Below, piece after piece: positions 49,501 through 61,500 of a stretch of DNA of 64,000 nucleotides. Both the position numbers and the translations under genes were made by a program. Source of the stretch: Crocodylus rhombifer (Eukaryota > Chordata > Crocodylia > Crocodylidae). Positions within the stretch are counted from its first letter, which is position 1; the number at the start of each line of letters is the position of its first letter. The notes beneath the pieces are model-generated. The model saw only the letters and a list, made by a program, of their open reading frames with translations. It made no database searches and was not told the DNA's origin. The stretch is taken from contig JAVSML010018936.1 in NCBI GenBank assembly GCA_038503035.1, positions 48,827 to 112,826 of the forward strand, given 5' to 3'.

Positions 49501-52500
49501 AGGTGATCCTCCCCCTCTATGCAGCACTGGTCCGGCCGCAGCTGGAGTACTGCGTCCAGTTCTGGGCGCTGCACTTCAGGAGGGATGTGGACAGCATGGA
49601 GAGGGTCCAGAGGAAGCCACCCGCATGATCGGGGGCAGCAGGGCAGGCCCTACAAGGAGAGGCTATGAGACCTGAACTTGTTCAGCCTCCACAAGAGAAG
49701 GCTGAGGGGGGATCTAGTGACTGTATATAAACTTACCGGGGGGACCAGCGGGCAATGGGTGAGACCCTGTTCCCCTGAGCACCTCCTGGAGTAACAAGGA
49801 ACAATGGCCATAAGTAAACTGAAATTAAGTTCAGGCTAGACATCAGGAGGCGCTACTTCACAGTCAGGGCGGCCAGGATCTGGAACCAGCACCCAAGGGA
49901 AGTGGTGCTGCCTCCTACCCTGGGGGTCTTTAAAAGGAGGCTGGATAATTACCTAGATAGGGTGATTTGAGCTTAAACTTAGTAGGGATCATAGGAGTCC
50001 TATGTTCATTCCTACCCAGGGCAGAGGGCCAGACTAGATGATCTGCTCAGGTCCTCTCCGACCCTACTTCTATTCTATCCGGGAATGTCTCCTTGCTAAA
50101 AGGGAGGCATACACCCAATGGAGGGATGGGGTCATCACCAAGAAGGACTATGTTACAGTCGCCCGAGGATGTAGGGGGGCAGTCAGGAGGGCCAAGGCAG
50201 AGATGGAGATAGGACTAGCTTCCCGGATTAAGGACAATAAGAAGTCCTTCTTCAAATACATAGGGGGTAAAAAGAGGGTCCCGGGTAATGTGGGGCCCCT
50301 GCAGGACACGATGGGCAACTCAGTCATCACGCCAGATGACAAAGCTAACATATTTAACGATTTCTTTGCCTCTGTCTTCCTAAGTAGGGACCAGTTCAGC
50401 CACCTCCCTGCTGGGCCCCCCTTGGGCCCCGGGAGAGACACGCCTGGGCCAGGGGTTAGCGAGGAGTTAGTTAGGGTACTTCTGGAGAGGCTGGACGTGT
50501 TCAAGTCTGCTGGTCCGGACGATCTTCACGCTAGGGTTCTACAGGAACTGGCCGAGGTCATTGTGGGACCCCTGGCGCGGCTCTATGAGCACTCGTGGTG
50601 CTCTGGCGAGGTGCCGGAGGACTGGAAGAGGGCCAATGTGGTCCCTATCTTCAAAAAGGGAAAAAAAGAGGACCCGGGAAATTACAGGCCAGTTAGTCTT
50701 ACCTCAATCCCAGGTAAGCTCTTTGAAAAAATTATCCTGGCACACATCCAGGAGGGCCTTGCGGGGGAATGCATGCTCAGGGGCAACCAACATGGGTTCA
50801 TCAGTGGCAGGTCTTGTCAGACCAACCTGGTGGCCTTTTACGATCAGGTCACCAAATCATTAGACGCAAGGGTTGCTGTGGATGTAGTCTTTCTGGACTT
50901 CCGGAAGGCTTTTGACACTGTCTCTCACCCTGTCCTCATCAAAAAGCTGGGAGACTGTGGTGTCGATGCCCACACAGTCAAATGGGTCGCCAACTGGTTG
51001 GAGGGCCACACCCAGAGGGTGGTAGTGGATGGGTTCTTCTCGACCTGGAAGGACGTGGGCAGTGGGGTTCCGCAGGGCTCGGTCCTCGGGCCCGTACTGT
51101 TCAACATCTTCATCAGTGACTTGGATGAGGGGGTAGAAAGCACCCTGTTCAAGTTTGCTGATGACACTAAGATGTGGGGGGATGTGGGTGCACTAGAAGG
51201 GTGCAATAGGCTACAAGCTGACCTCGACAGGTTGCAACGGTGGGCGGATGAGAATAGGATGGGGTTTAACACTGATAAGTGCAAGGTGTTGCACATGGGG
51301 AGGAAGAACCGGCACCACACTTACAGGTTGCCAGCACGGAGACGGAAAAGGATCTTGGAGTCGTCATTGACTCCACGATGAACATGCGCCGGCAGTGTGG
51401 GGAGGCAGTTAAGAAGGCCAACCGTACCCTGTCATGCATCCACAGATGCATCTCGAGCAGGTCCAGGGAGGTGATCCTCCCCCTCTATGCGGCACTGGTC
51501 AGGCCGCAGCTGGAGTACTGCGTCCAGTTCTGGGCGCCGCACTTCAAGAGGGATGTGGACAGCATGGAGAGGGTCCAGAGGAGGCCACTCCCATGGTCAG
51601 GGGACAGCAGGGCAGGCCTTATGAGGAGAGGCTGCGGGACCTGAACCTGTTTAGCCTCCACAAGAGAAGGTTAAGGGGGGACCTTGTGGCCTGCTACAAA
51701 CTGGTCGGGGGGGATCAGCAGGTATTGGGGGAGTCCCTGTTCCCCCGTGCGCTGCCAGGAGTGACCAGGAATAACGGTCACAAGCTGGCGGAGGGTAAGT
51801 TTAGATTAGATATTAGGAGGCGCTACTTCACAGTCAGGGCGGCTAGGGCTTGGAACCGGCTTCCAGGGGAAGTGGTGCAGGCTCCTAGCCTGGGGATTTT
51901 TAAAAGGAAGTTAGATGAGCACCTTGCCGGGGTCATCTGACCCCGGTGCTCTTTCCTGCCAAGGCAGGGGGTCGGACTAGATGATCTACCTAGGTCCCTT
52001 CCGACTCTAGCTACTATGAAACTATGAAACTATGAAACTATGGAAGATGTAGTTGCGGCTGGTCTAGATGTGATCTCCTAAAGTCCCTTCCAACCCTCAT
52101 TTTCTATGATTCTAAGTATATACAAGGTTATCTGCACAGGAAGACAAACTTTTGATTTTAACCATGCCTGTATACATATACAGATTTTTAGACTTTAGGG
52201 CTGGAAAGGACCTCAAAGATCATCCAGTCCAGCCTCCTGCCTCAGAGGCAGGAAGCCAGCTGAGGTCAAAGGATCCCAGCGTTCCTCGAATGAGTCCAGA
52301 GTAGGTGCCTGCACCATCTCTGGAGCAGTCTACTCCAGGTCTTGGGGGCCTGGACAGTAAATAAATTTTTCCTTATGTCCAGCCTAAAAAGGTTTTGGAG
52401 AAGTTTATGACCACTGGTCCTTGTTTTGAACAAACATTCTCCCAGATCCTGATGCACACCCCTGATGTACTTATAGGTGGCCACCTGGTCCCCCAGAGCC

Positions 52501-55500
52501 TGCACTTTTCCAGACTGAAGTCTCATGGTTTTTGGCCTCTCTTCATAAGGCCTGTTCTCCTGTCCTCTGATCACGCATGTGTTTCTCCCTCTGGACTCTC
52601 TCAAGCCTCTCCACATCCTTCTCGAATTGCGGAGCCCAGAACTGGATGCAGTACTCCAGCTGTGGCCTCACCAAGGCCAAGTACAGTGGGAGGATGACAT
52701 CCTGGGATTTACTTGAGAAGCATCCATGGATGCAAGCCAGAGTTTGGTTTCTTTTACCAGCTGTGACATTGTATTGGTGGCTCAAGTTCATCTTGTGGTC
52801 AATCATGACCCCCAAGCCTCTTTCAGATGTGGTGCTAGCAAGTGTAGCACTGCCGAGCCTATAAGAATGCTGCAGGTTCCCCCCCCGCCCCCGAGGTGGA
52901 GTGCCTTACATTTATCGGTATTAAACATTGCCAGGTTTATATCCACCCACTAACTAATTTTATCCAGGTCAGCCTGGATCACCAGCCTGTCCTCCAGTGT
53001 GGACGCTGTACCCCAAAGTTTAGTGTCATTGGTGAATGTAGCCAGTGCGCTTCTGACACCAATGTCCACATCGCTGATAAAGATGTTAAAAAGAACCGGT
53101 CCAAGGACAGTGCCTCGGGGGATGCCACTGGTCACGGAGCGCCATAATGATTCACTACCATTGACTACTACTCTCTGGGTCTGACCTTGGAGCCAGTTTG
53201 CCAGCCATCAGACTGTGGTGTAGCCGAGGCCACAGTTGGCCATTTTTTCCATGAGGAGGTTGTGGGACAACTGATAAAAAGTTTTTTTAAAGTCCAGATA
53301 TATGACATCAATCTCTTCTCCCTTGTCCATGTGACATGTCACCTGGTCATAAAAGAAGATGAGATTGGTCAGGCAAGACCTACCCACCACAAACCCGTGC
53401 TGGCTGTCCCTCAGGATGCTGCCCTCAGCCAGCTTATCCAGAAGGGTCTCCTTGATCATTTTCTCCAGAATCTTACCGGGAATTGAGGTCAAGCTGATTG
53501 GTCTGTAATTCCCGGGATCAACTTTCTGCCCTTTCTCGAAGATGGGTACCACACTGCCCTTCTTCCAGTCTTCAGGTACTTCACCTGAGTGCCACGAATT
53601 TTCGAATATTTCTGCCAATTGTTGGGCTATGTCATCTGCCATCTCCTTGAGTACTCTAGGGTGTAATCTGTCAGGACCAGCTGACTTGAAGGTGTCCAGC
53701 CTCTCAAGGTGATCCTTTACTAGATCAACACCAAGTCTGGGTATAAATACACCCTCCTCCTGGCTGTCCCGCATCTTGCTAGGCAGGGCAGTCCCATTGG
53801 ACTGACGAAAGACTGACACAAAGTACCCATTGAGAAGACGGCCTTTTCCTGAGTGTTGTTATCAGCTGTCCCGTTTGGTTCAGCAAGGGTCCAATGTTAC
53901 CCTTGCTTCTTTTCTGACTCCCTACATATCTGAAAAAGGACTTTTTGTTATCCTTGATATGTGTGGCCACATGGAGCTCGGTTGCAGCCTTGGCTCTCCT
54001 GATCCACCTCTTGCAGGTACGGACCAGTGCCGAGTACTCCTCCTGGATGGTACCTCCAAACTTCCACCCTTTATAAGTCTCTCTCTTGAGGCATAGGAAG
54101 TCCTTAAGTTCCCTGCTGAGCCAAGGGGGTTGCTGTGCCCTTTTGCTACCCGTCCTCCGAGATGGGATGGCCATCCCTTGTGCTGTCAGGATCGCTCCCT
54201 TGAAGAGCAGCCACTCCTCTTGGACTCTTCTTCCTGTGGAGTCGTGGTCCCTTAGGACCTCAACAATGAGCCTCCTGAGCTTGTCAAAGTCAGCTTTCCT
54301 AAAGTCAAGGACTTCTGCATTGCTGACTGACTTGCCAGCTTTGCAATGGATAGTAAAGGTGATCAGCTCACAGTCACTAATAATGCAGATAATAATGAAT
54401 TAGCTGCAACCTCAGGGAAGAGATCTAGATATCCAATGTGCTACAGTGGATATGGATACAAGACTGGGTGTTGGAATATAACCAGAAGGTGACAGAGAAT
54501 AATGAGGAAAAAGGAAATATATTAAGTAATTGGTTAGTAACTGAAGGGCCATCCTCACTATAACTGTTGTTCTAAGTCCACTTACTTAATGTCCAGCACG
54601 CTTCCAAGGGCCTGTACTGCTACCCCGACACTAACAGCCCTGTTTCATAGACTGTCAGGGGCTGGAAGGAACCTTGGAAAACCATCAGGTGCAGCCCCCT
54701 GCACTAAGCAGGAAAGACAGCTGGGGTGAGGTGACCCCCAGCAACATAACCGTCCAGTCTCCGCTTGAAGATTTCCAGGGTAGGCAATGCAACACCTCTG
54801 GAGAGAGTTTATTACACAGTCTGGACACCCTGACCATGAAGAAGTTTTTCCTGAAGTTGAGCCTGAAAAGGTCTTCCAGGAGTTTACGGCCATTACTCCT
54901 GGTTTTCCCCAAAGGAGCCCTGGTGAACACTTGTTCGCCAAGCCCTTGACATATTCCCCTGATATTCCCCTTGGTAAGTTGCTACCAAGTCCCCTCTCAG
55001 CCTTCTTTTTCAGGCTGAAGAGTCCCAGATCCCTCAGCCTTTCCTCATATGACTTGCTGTGCAAGCCTCTGATCATATGGGTGGCCCTTCTCTGGACTGC
55101 GAAGCTTTTCCAAGTCCTTGTTGAAGTGCAGCACCCAGAACTAGATGCAGTACTCCAGCTGTGGCCTCACCAATGCTGTGTACAGCAGAAGAATCACTTC
55201 CTTAGTTTTGCTTGAGATACATCGGTTGATGCCTGCCAGCGTATTGTTTGCCCTGCTCGCTACAGCATCCCACTGCTGGATCATGCTCATACTGTGGTCT
55301 ATTATTACCCCCTGGCCTCTTTCAGTCATGGTGCTAGTCAGTTTGGCACCATCGAGCTTGTAAGTATGATGGGGATTGTCTGTCCCCAGATGGAGCACTT
55401 TACATTTATCAATGCTGAAGTCCATCTGGTCAATGTTGAACTTCATCTGTTCTTTAAGTAGTGTAAGGACTACCACCCCCTGCCTTTCTGCTACATGTGT

Positions 55501-58500
55501 CAGGGTATTTTTTTAGCCAACACGCAATGCCTGAGGAAGGCTTAAGTCAAAGCTGGGGATGTTGACTGGAGTGTGCCAATGCTCCTCCTGGGACCAAAGC
55601 CAGAGATTGCTGGCTAGAGGGTCTTGGCCTTCCGCTCAGGGTCAGGCGGACTGCCACATTTGGGGTCAGGAAGGAATTTTACCCCATGGTCAGATTGGTA
55701 TGGACTGGGCATGTTTGCCTTCCTCTGTAGTGAGAGGGGCATGGCCCTCTTCCTGGATCTCTTGAGCATATACTGACAAAATTTCACAGAAGCAGGACAT
55801 TGGCTGCTGTAGTTCTCCTTCATTACCAGTGGCAGGTTAGGGTGTTAATTCCGTGTTGTGTCAGGGCTACAGGTAATCTCATGTAGAGTTTAGATTATGG
55901 ATCACATAGGATGGTTTGGACAGGGCTATTTCTGCCTCAAACTGGGGTTAACCTAGATGACCTCTGGAAGTTCCTTCCAGCCCCACTTCTCTGTGATTCC
56001 ATTATTCTTTGATGAAGATTAATTGAAACTTTAATGCACAACTTACATTTCTGTGCCTCCTCCGTGTCCTTGTTGGCCCGATGAATCCCATCCTGAATTT
56101 CATCCAGCCAAAGCACAGCTGTCTCATCCCGAGTGTCCTGAAGCAAAAATGGAATAAATGAACAAACAATGTCTTCAGTTATGCATCTAAGGGACTATGA
56201 TTAGTGAAGTTAGCTGTGCTGTTGGCAAGTATCCATGTATTTCGTTTCATGCACAGAGGGGAAAAAGACACATTCTTCTTTACATATTCTGCATTTCACT
56301 GAAGCACAAGAATTAACATTTCTTGTGCATGTGACCAGCAGAGGCTGCTACAACCACAGCTCAGGCTCACCTCGAAATAGAAAGCTGCGGAAGGTGAGGG
56401 AGACACAAAGCTACATGCTGTACATAGCTCGGATAAGCAGAGACCACAGACATGAGCACTGAGCCACTGAATCAGTACCTTCTAGTTGAAAGCCTTGATG
56501 CTGTTCTTCCCATACAACATTTCTTCCCATTTTACCATGAAAATGAATTGTGACTTTACAACCAAAGGGTGAACAAAGTTCAGATAAGTTTGACCATGTC
56601 CACACTGGGAGGCCAAAGTGTCAGACGATCTTTGGCTGGAAGTGCAGTTAAACATAGTTTCTGCTAAGTATGGGAACCCTGTTTTAACAGGCTGGCACAT
56701 ATCGGGTATTTACCATGCCATGCCCATGCTGGCTAGGCTTTGAATAAAACTAGTCAGCTGTGTTTATGCGCAGGAGGCCGAGAGGGGCCTACGGTTTAAT
56801 AAAGGGTCCAAAGCACCTTCACAAGGAACAATGACCCAGCAGCTGCCAAGCAGCCCCTCCTCATCCATAATTTGCTTCCTGTTGCTAGCTTTTAAAAACA
56901 AAAAAACAACATTAGAGCCAACACCCCCACCTCCTCCAAAAGCCCTTGCTGGTGCAGCACACAGAGTAAAGGAAAGGCACAACCTCAGTATGAAGAACCC
57001 CACAACCACCCAGAATTAAAAAGTCCCTTCTGGGAAGGGGGTGGTTAGGAGGGGAGTCTCAGGGCAGTTTCACAAGGAACACTTCTTTACACACCTTCCA
57101 AATTTTCCCTTTTAGTAAAGTTTTATTCTACAGCTTTAAACCTGGCCACGCTTAGTAATCTAGACACTTGTGCATTTCATCTAGACAACAACCTATCTGC
57201 CAAGGGCAGATTCAGCTGAGAGGCCAGCGTGTATCAGGAAAACAGGAGGTGCCGTCCAGGTGAAGGAAGAGGAGGGCTTTTCTAGTCCTTTTGGTAAAAA
57301 GCAACCAATAAGCTTCAAATTTCAGCCTCTCCTAAGAATCAATCCAGACTATCAGCACAACTTCAGGGAAAGCCCCCCACCCCGCTAATGCAGCACCAGG
57401 GGGCTTTGGGCACATGCACTGAAGGAACCGATGCCTTCAGCTCTCTTCCGAGAACAGAGCTTGCTTTTTACTCCTCTCCTACACACTCCCATACTTATTT
57501 GTCGCCTGGAAGTAAGCACTACGCATACCCTGCAGCCCACCAGCTCATGAGCGTTGTGACCACATTTCTACTCAGTCTCAAGTACAGTCATTACTGGCCA
57601 GGGCATCGTGGCTAGTTGAAGACATTCACCACTTTCCTGCTATACGTCATCGCGGACTGATATCTCAATCTCTAAAATTACTTCAAATGCAGCTGGGTGG
57701 AGCCCTGAAGCTCAGCATATGCCTAAAAAAGGCAATTTCACCCCAACTGCAGTTACCAGCCCAGCCTGGCACAAGCTCCCAGCCTGCACTAAAAAGAGCT
57801 CATTATTTCACACTGACTCAGCAAAAGGAAATGCTTCAGCACAATCGGTTCCTGGGACATTTTAACCCTCTCAGGGCCTCTCCAAAGGAAGTTACTCTGT
57901 GGTAAAAAGCAATTTGCACAACAGTCAGTCATCTCCATGTCACAGGTAAAATGTGTGTAGAACCGCTGCTAACCCCAATTCAACCTCTGATAATGAGGTG
58001 ATGACAGCCTCTGAGGTGGGCAAAATGAAAATTTCTTCCTCAGGTCACCAAAACCAGGTAAGTCTAATATCCTCTTCCCAAGGAGAAGAGAGAAGGAAAG
58101 GATTGCCCGAGGCAGGCGCACACAGCGACACAGAACTATGCCTCCTCCTTCCCCAGCCAGAAGACAGGGCACCTGCTTCCTCTTCCTACCTTCACCTGGT
58201 TATTTAGCTGGTGCTCAAAGCACATCAGGGTGTTTGCAGACAAGTAAGGACAGCAGGTTCCTTCTGACAATATAAGCCATACAAGCATCAGATAAAACAC
58301 AGGTGGCTAATGGCTGCATGGGTGACCCAAGTGGGGCAGGCAGCAGAACATCAGATCAGGCAGGGAGCTCAGGGCAGGGAGCAGAAAGCAGAGCAGAAGA
58401 TTGGGTAAGGGAAAGGGACCAGAGGGATACTCAGAGGGGCAGGGAGGACTAATTTGTAGCACACCTGTCAAGAAGGTAGGGCCCCCACTGAGTTAAGGGA

Positions 58501-61500
58501 CAACAAAAATATGTGATTGAGAGAAGAGAGGCTATCAGAAAGCAGCTTTTATTAGCATGTTTTACCTAATCTCTCCTTCCCAAAATCTGTACTGAACTAT
58601 TGGTTCCCTGAACTTTTGTTTTCTTTATTATAGATGAAAAGTACACACATATCCATAATTATATTTGACATTAAAAACCTAAAGCAAAAGAATATTAAGT
58701 TTGCAAAATTAGGCCCTCAAAAGTCAGGAGCTGCCAGAATTACTCTGGCTCCCTTGCAAGGGAGTCAAATTTTAGGGTCAGGAAGGAATTTTACCCTGTG
58801 GTCAAACTGGTATGGACAGGGGAGAGGGGGAAGGCATTGCCTGCCTCTGTAGACAGGAACAAGGCCTCTTCTTTGGACATCTTGAGCGTATTTTAACAAC
58901 CTTTGCAGCAGCAGGACGTTGGCTGCTATGGTCCCCCTGCTTTCTGTGTGTCAGGTTAGGGTGTTATGTCTTGGGGTTGTATTGGGGCTGACTGTGTAGT
59001 TTTGCTAATAGGTTAGATAATGGATTTGTCTGAGATGGTTTGGATAGGGGTGATCCTGCCTCAGGCACAGGATTTGGCGAGATGAAGGTCCCTTCCAGCC
59101 CTACATTTCTCTGATTTCTAATAGTCTTCAATTACATGATCACATGCAATTTTGTCATTTGGGACTTAGGTGGATGGTGCTTGCTACATAGGGAGCTATT
59201 TGGTATTTCTCCTTAGCCTTAACAGTCGATGGATAGCCACATGCATTGCTTATTAGCAGCTTCCTAACCCCACACTGCATTCAGAATTATCATTTTCCTT
59301 AAAACGCAACAGAAACGCACAAAGCTCTGAAGGACTGTGAAAAAGTCAAAAAATACCCCTCTAAAAAGGCAAAAAGGAGGACTCAGGGAATGTCAAACAG
59401 GTCAGCCTGACTTTACTACCCAGGAAGTTACACAAGCAAATTAAAAAGTCAAATAGTAAGCATCTGGAGGAGGAAAGGCTGATCACGAGCGACTAGCATG
59501 GACCTGTAAAGAACAAATCACGCCAAACCAAACCGCTCTCCTCTGACCAAGTAACTAGCTGGGTGGGGATAAAGGGAATGCAATGGACACAGTGTACTCA
59601 GACTTTAGTAACAGGGTTGATAAAGGCCCACATGACTATCTCATAAGGAAACTGGAGAAAGTAGACTACATAAAATTACTACAAGGTGGATGGATAATTG
59701 TCTCACTACCCTCAAGCAAGGTCATTATAAGTGGATCAGTATGGTGGGGTCCCACAGAGGTCTGTCCTAGGCCTGGTGCTGTTTAGCATATTTATTAATG
59801 AGTTGGATGCCAGAATAGTTTCCTGAGCAAATCTGCAGGTGACAAAATTGGGAAGGACTGAAAACACCCTGGTGGATAGGAAAATATTCCAGAAGGATCC
59901 TGATACACTGGAAAGTTAGGCTAGAGACAATGGGATGAAGTTCAATGCAGACAATGCCAGATGCTATGATTAGGGAAGAATAACCAAAACCGCAAATGCC
60001 AAATGGTGACTCACATTGAATCAGACACTCAAAATGAGTCAGCAATATGATGCAGTCGCACACAGAGCAAATGCAATTTTGGGTGTCATCAATGGGAGAA
60101 CTGGAGTATTGGGTATAAGATGCATGAGAGGATATAGTATCACTTCACTTTGCATTAGTTAGGCTTCATCTGCGGTTCTGCCTGCAGTTCTGGGCCCCAC
60201 ATTTTAAGGGGGTCATGGGGATGTTAGAGAGGGTCCAGAGGTGGGTGATCAAAATCATAAAGGGGTTAGAAGGCAAGCTGTATAAGGAAATGTTGTCTAA
60301 GCTTGCAAAAGGTCATTAAGCAGGGACATAACAGCAATCTGCAAACATCGGAAAGGACCCCATAAAGAGGAGGAAGAACAACTTTTCTCCCTTGCTGCAG
60401 AGGGAAAGACATGAGGCAATAGCTTCAAACTGCACCAGAGTGGAATTAGATCTCAGGAAAAACTTCCTTGTTGCCAGAGCCGTGAGGCAGAAGAAAGCCC
60501 TGCTTGTAGGAGTGGTGGATGCCCTCACTGGACGTTTCCCAGAAGAGGCCAGATAAGCAATGGGCAGGGACGAACTAGGAGAGATGCTTCCACATGCATG
60601 CAGGGGCTCCACTAGATGACCTTTAGGCTCCTTCCAAACCTAGAATTCTACACACACCCTTCATTACACAACTCTGATTCATGTCCTAAGCACCATCACG
60701 CCTGTGCACTAACCAAGGCCTGGGTCCTGTGAAAAGACTTATGTGATCAAGTTATACATGCACAAGGTAGCTGAACCCAAGCTGTACAGACAACCTTGAT
60801 TCTGGCACAGCTTCCCTTTCAAGCCATAAAGTCAAGCAATCAAATGTTCTTTAAAAGTTCCTTGGAGAAAATGCATATTTAAAAGTATGTAAACAGGGAA
60901 ATAAGTTGCAGTAAGGAGGCTGCATTCCCTCTGCATATGATCTTGTTGAAATAGGTACCCCAGAAGAGGCTACGAGAATGATTTATTTATTGGGTGAGAA
61001 AACCTGCTTGAGACTGAAGGAGTTTAATCTATTCTGCTCATTAAAAATAAACTAAGAGGAAATTTAATCCAGGTCTACATATACCTCCACAGGGAGAAAA
61101 TATTTAACACTAGGAGACTCTTCAATCTAGCAGGGAAAAACAGAACAAAATCCTCTGGCCGGACATTTCAAAAAGCAAGCTTTTCATTTGCTATTCATAT
61201 TTTATATTGAGAATAGTTACCTCCAGAATAGTTCACCAGGAGATAGGCTAAACTATCCACTCAGTAGCAGGAATTTAAATCAAGACCAGATCTCTTTTCT
61301 TGTTCAGCCATCTCGAGCATTATCAGACTACATGCAGGAACGAACTATTGGGTAAAATGTTATTGCTTGCGTTATGCCAGAGGTCAGACTTGACATTCAT
61401 AATGGTCCCACATGGTCTTATTCTAAGAACCCATGAAAATATGGGATTTAAAAAATGGCAAATCCACCTTGCACTTTTTATACACAAGAGACCTACTCGA

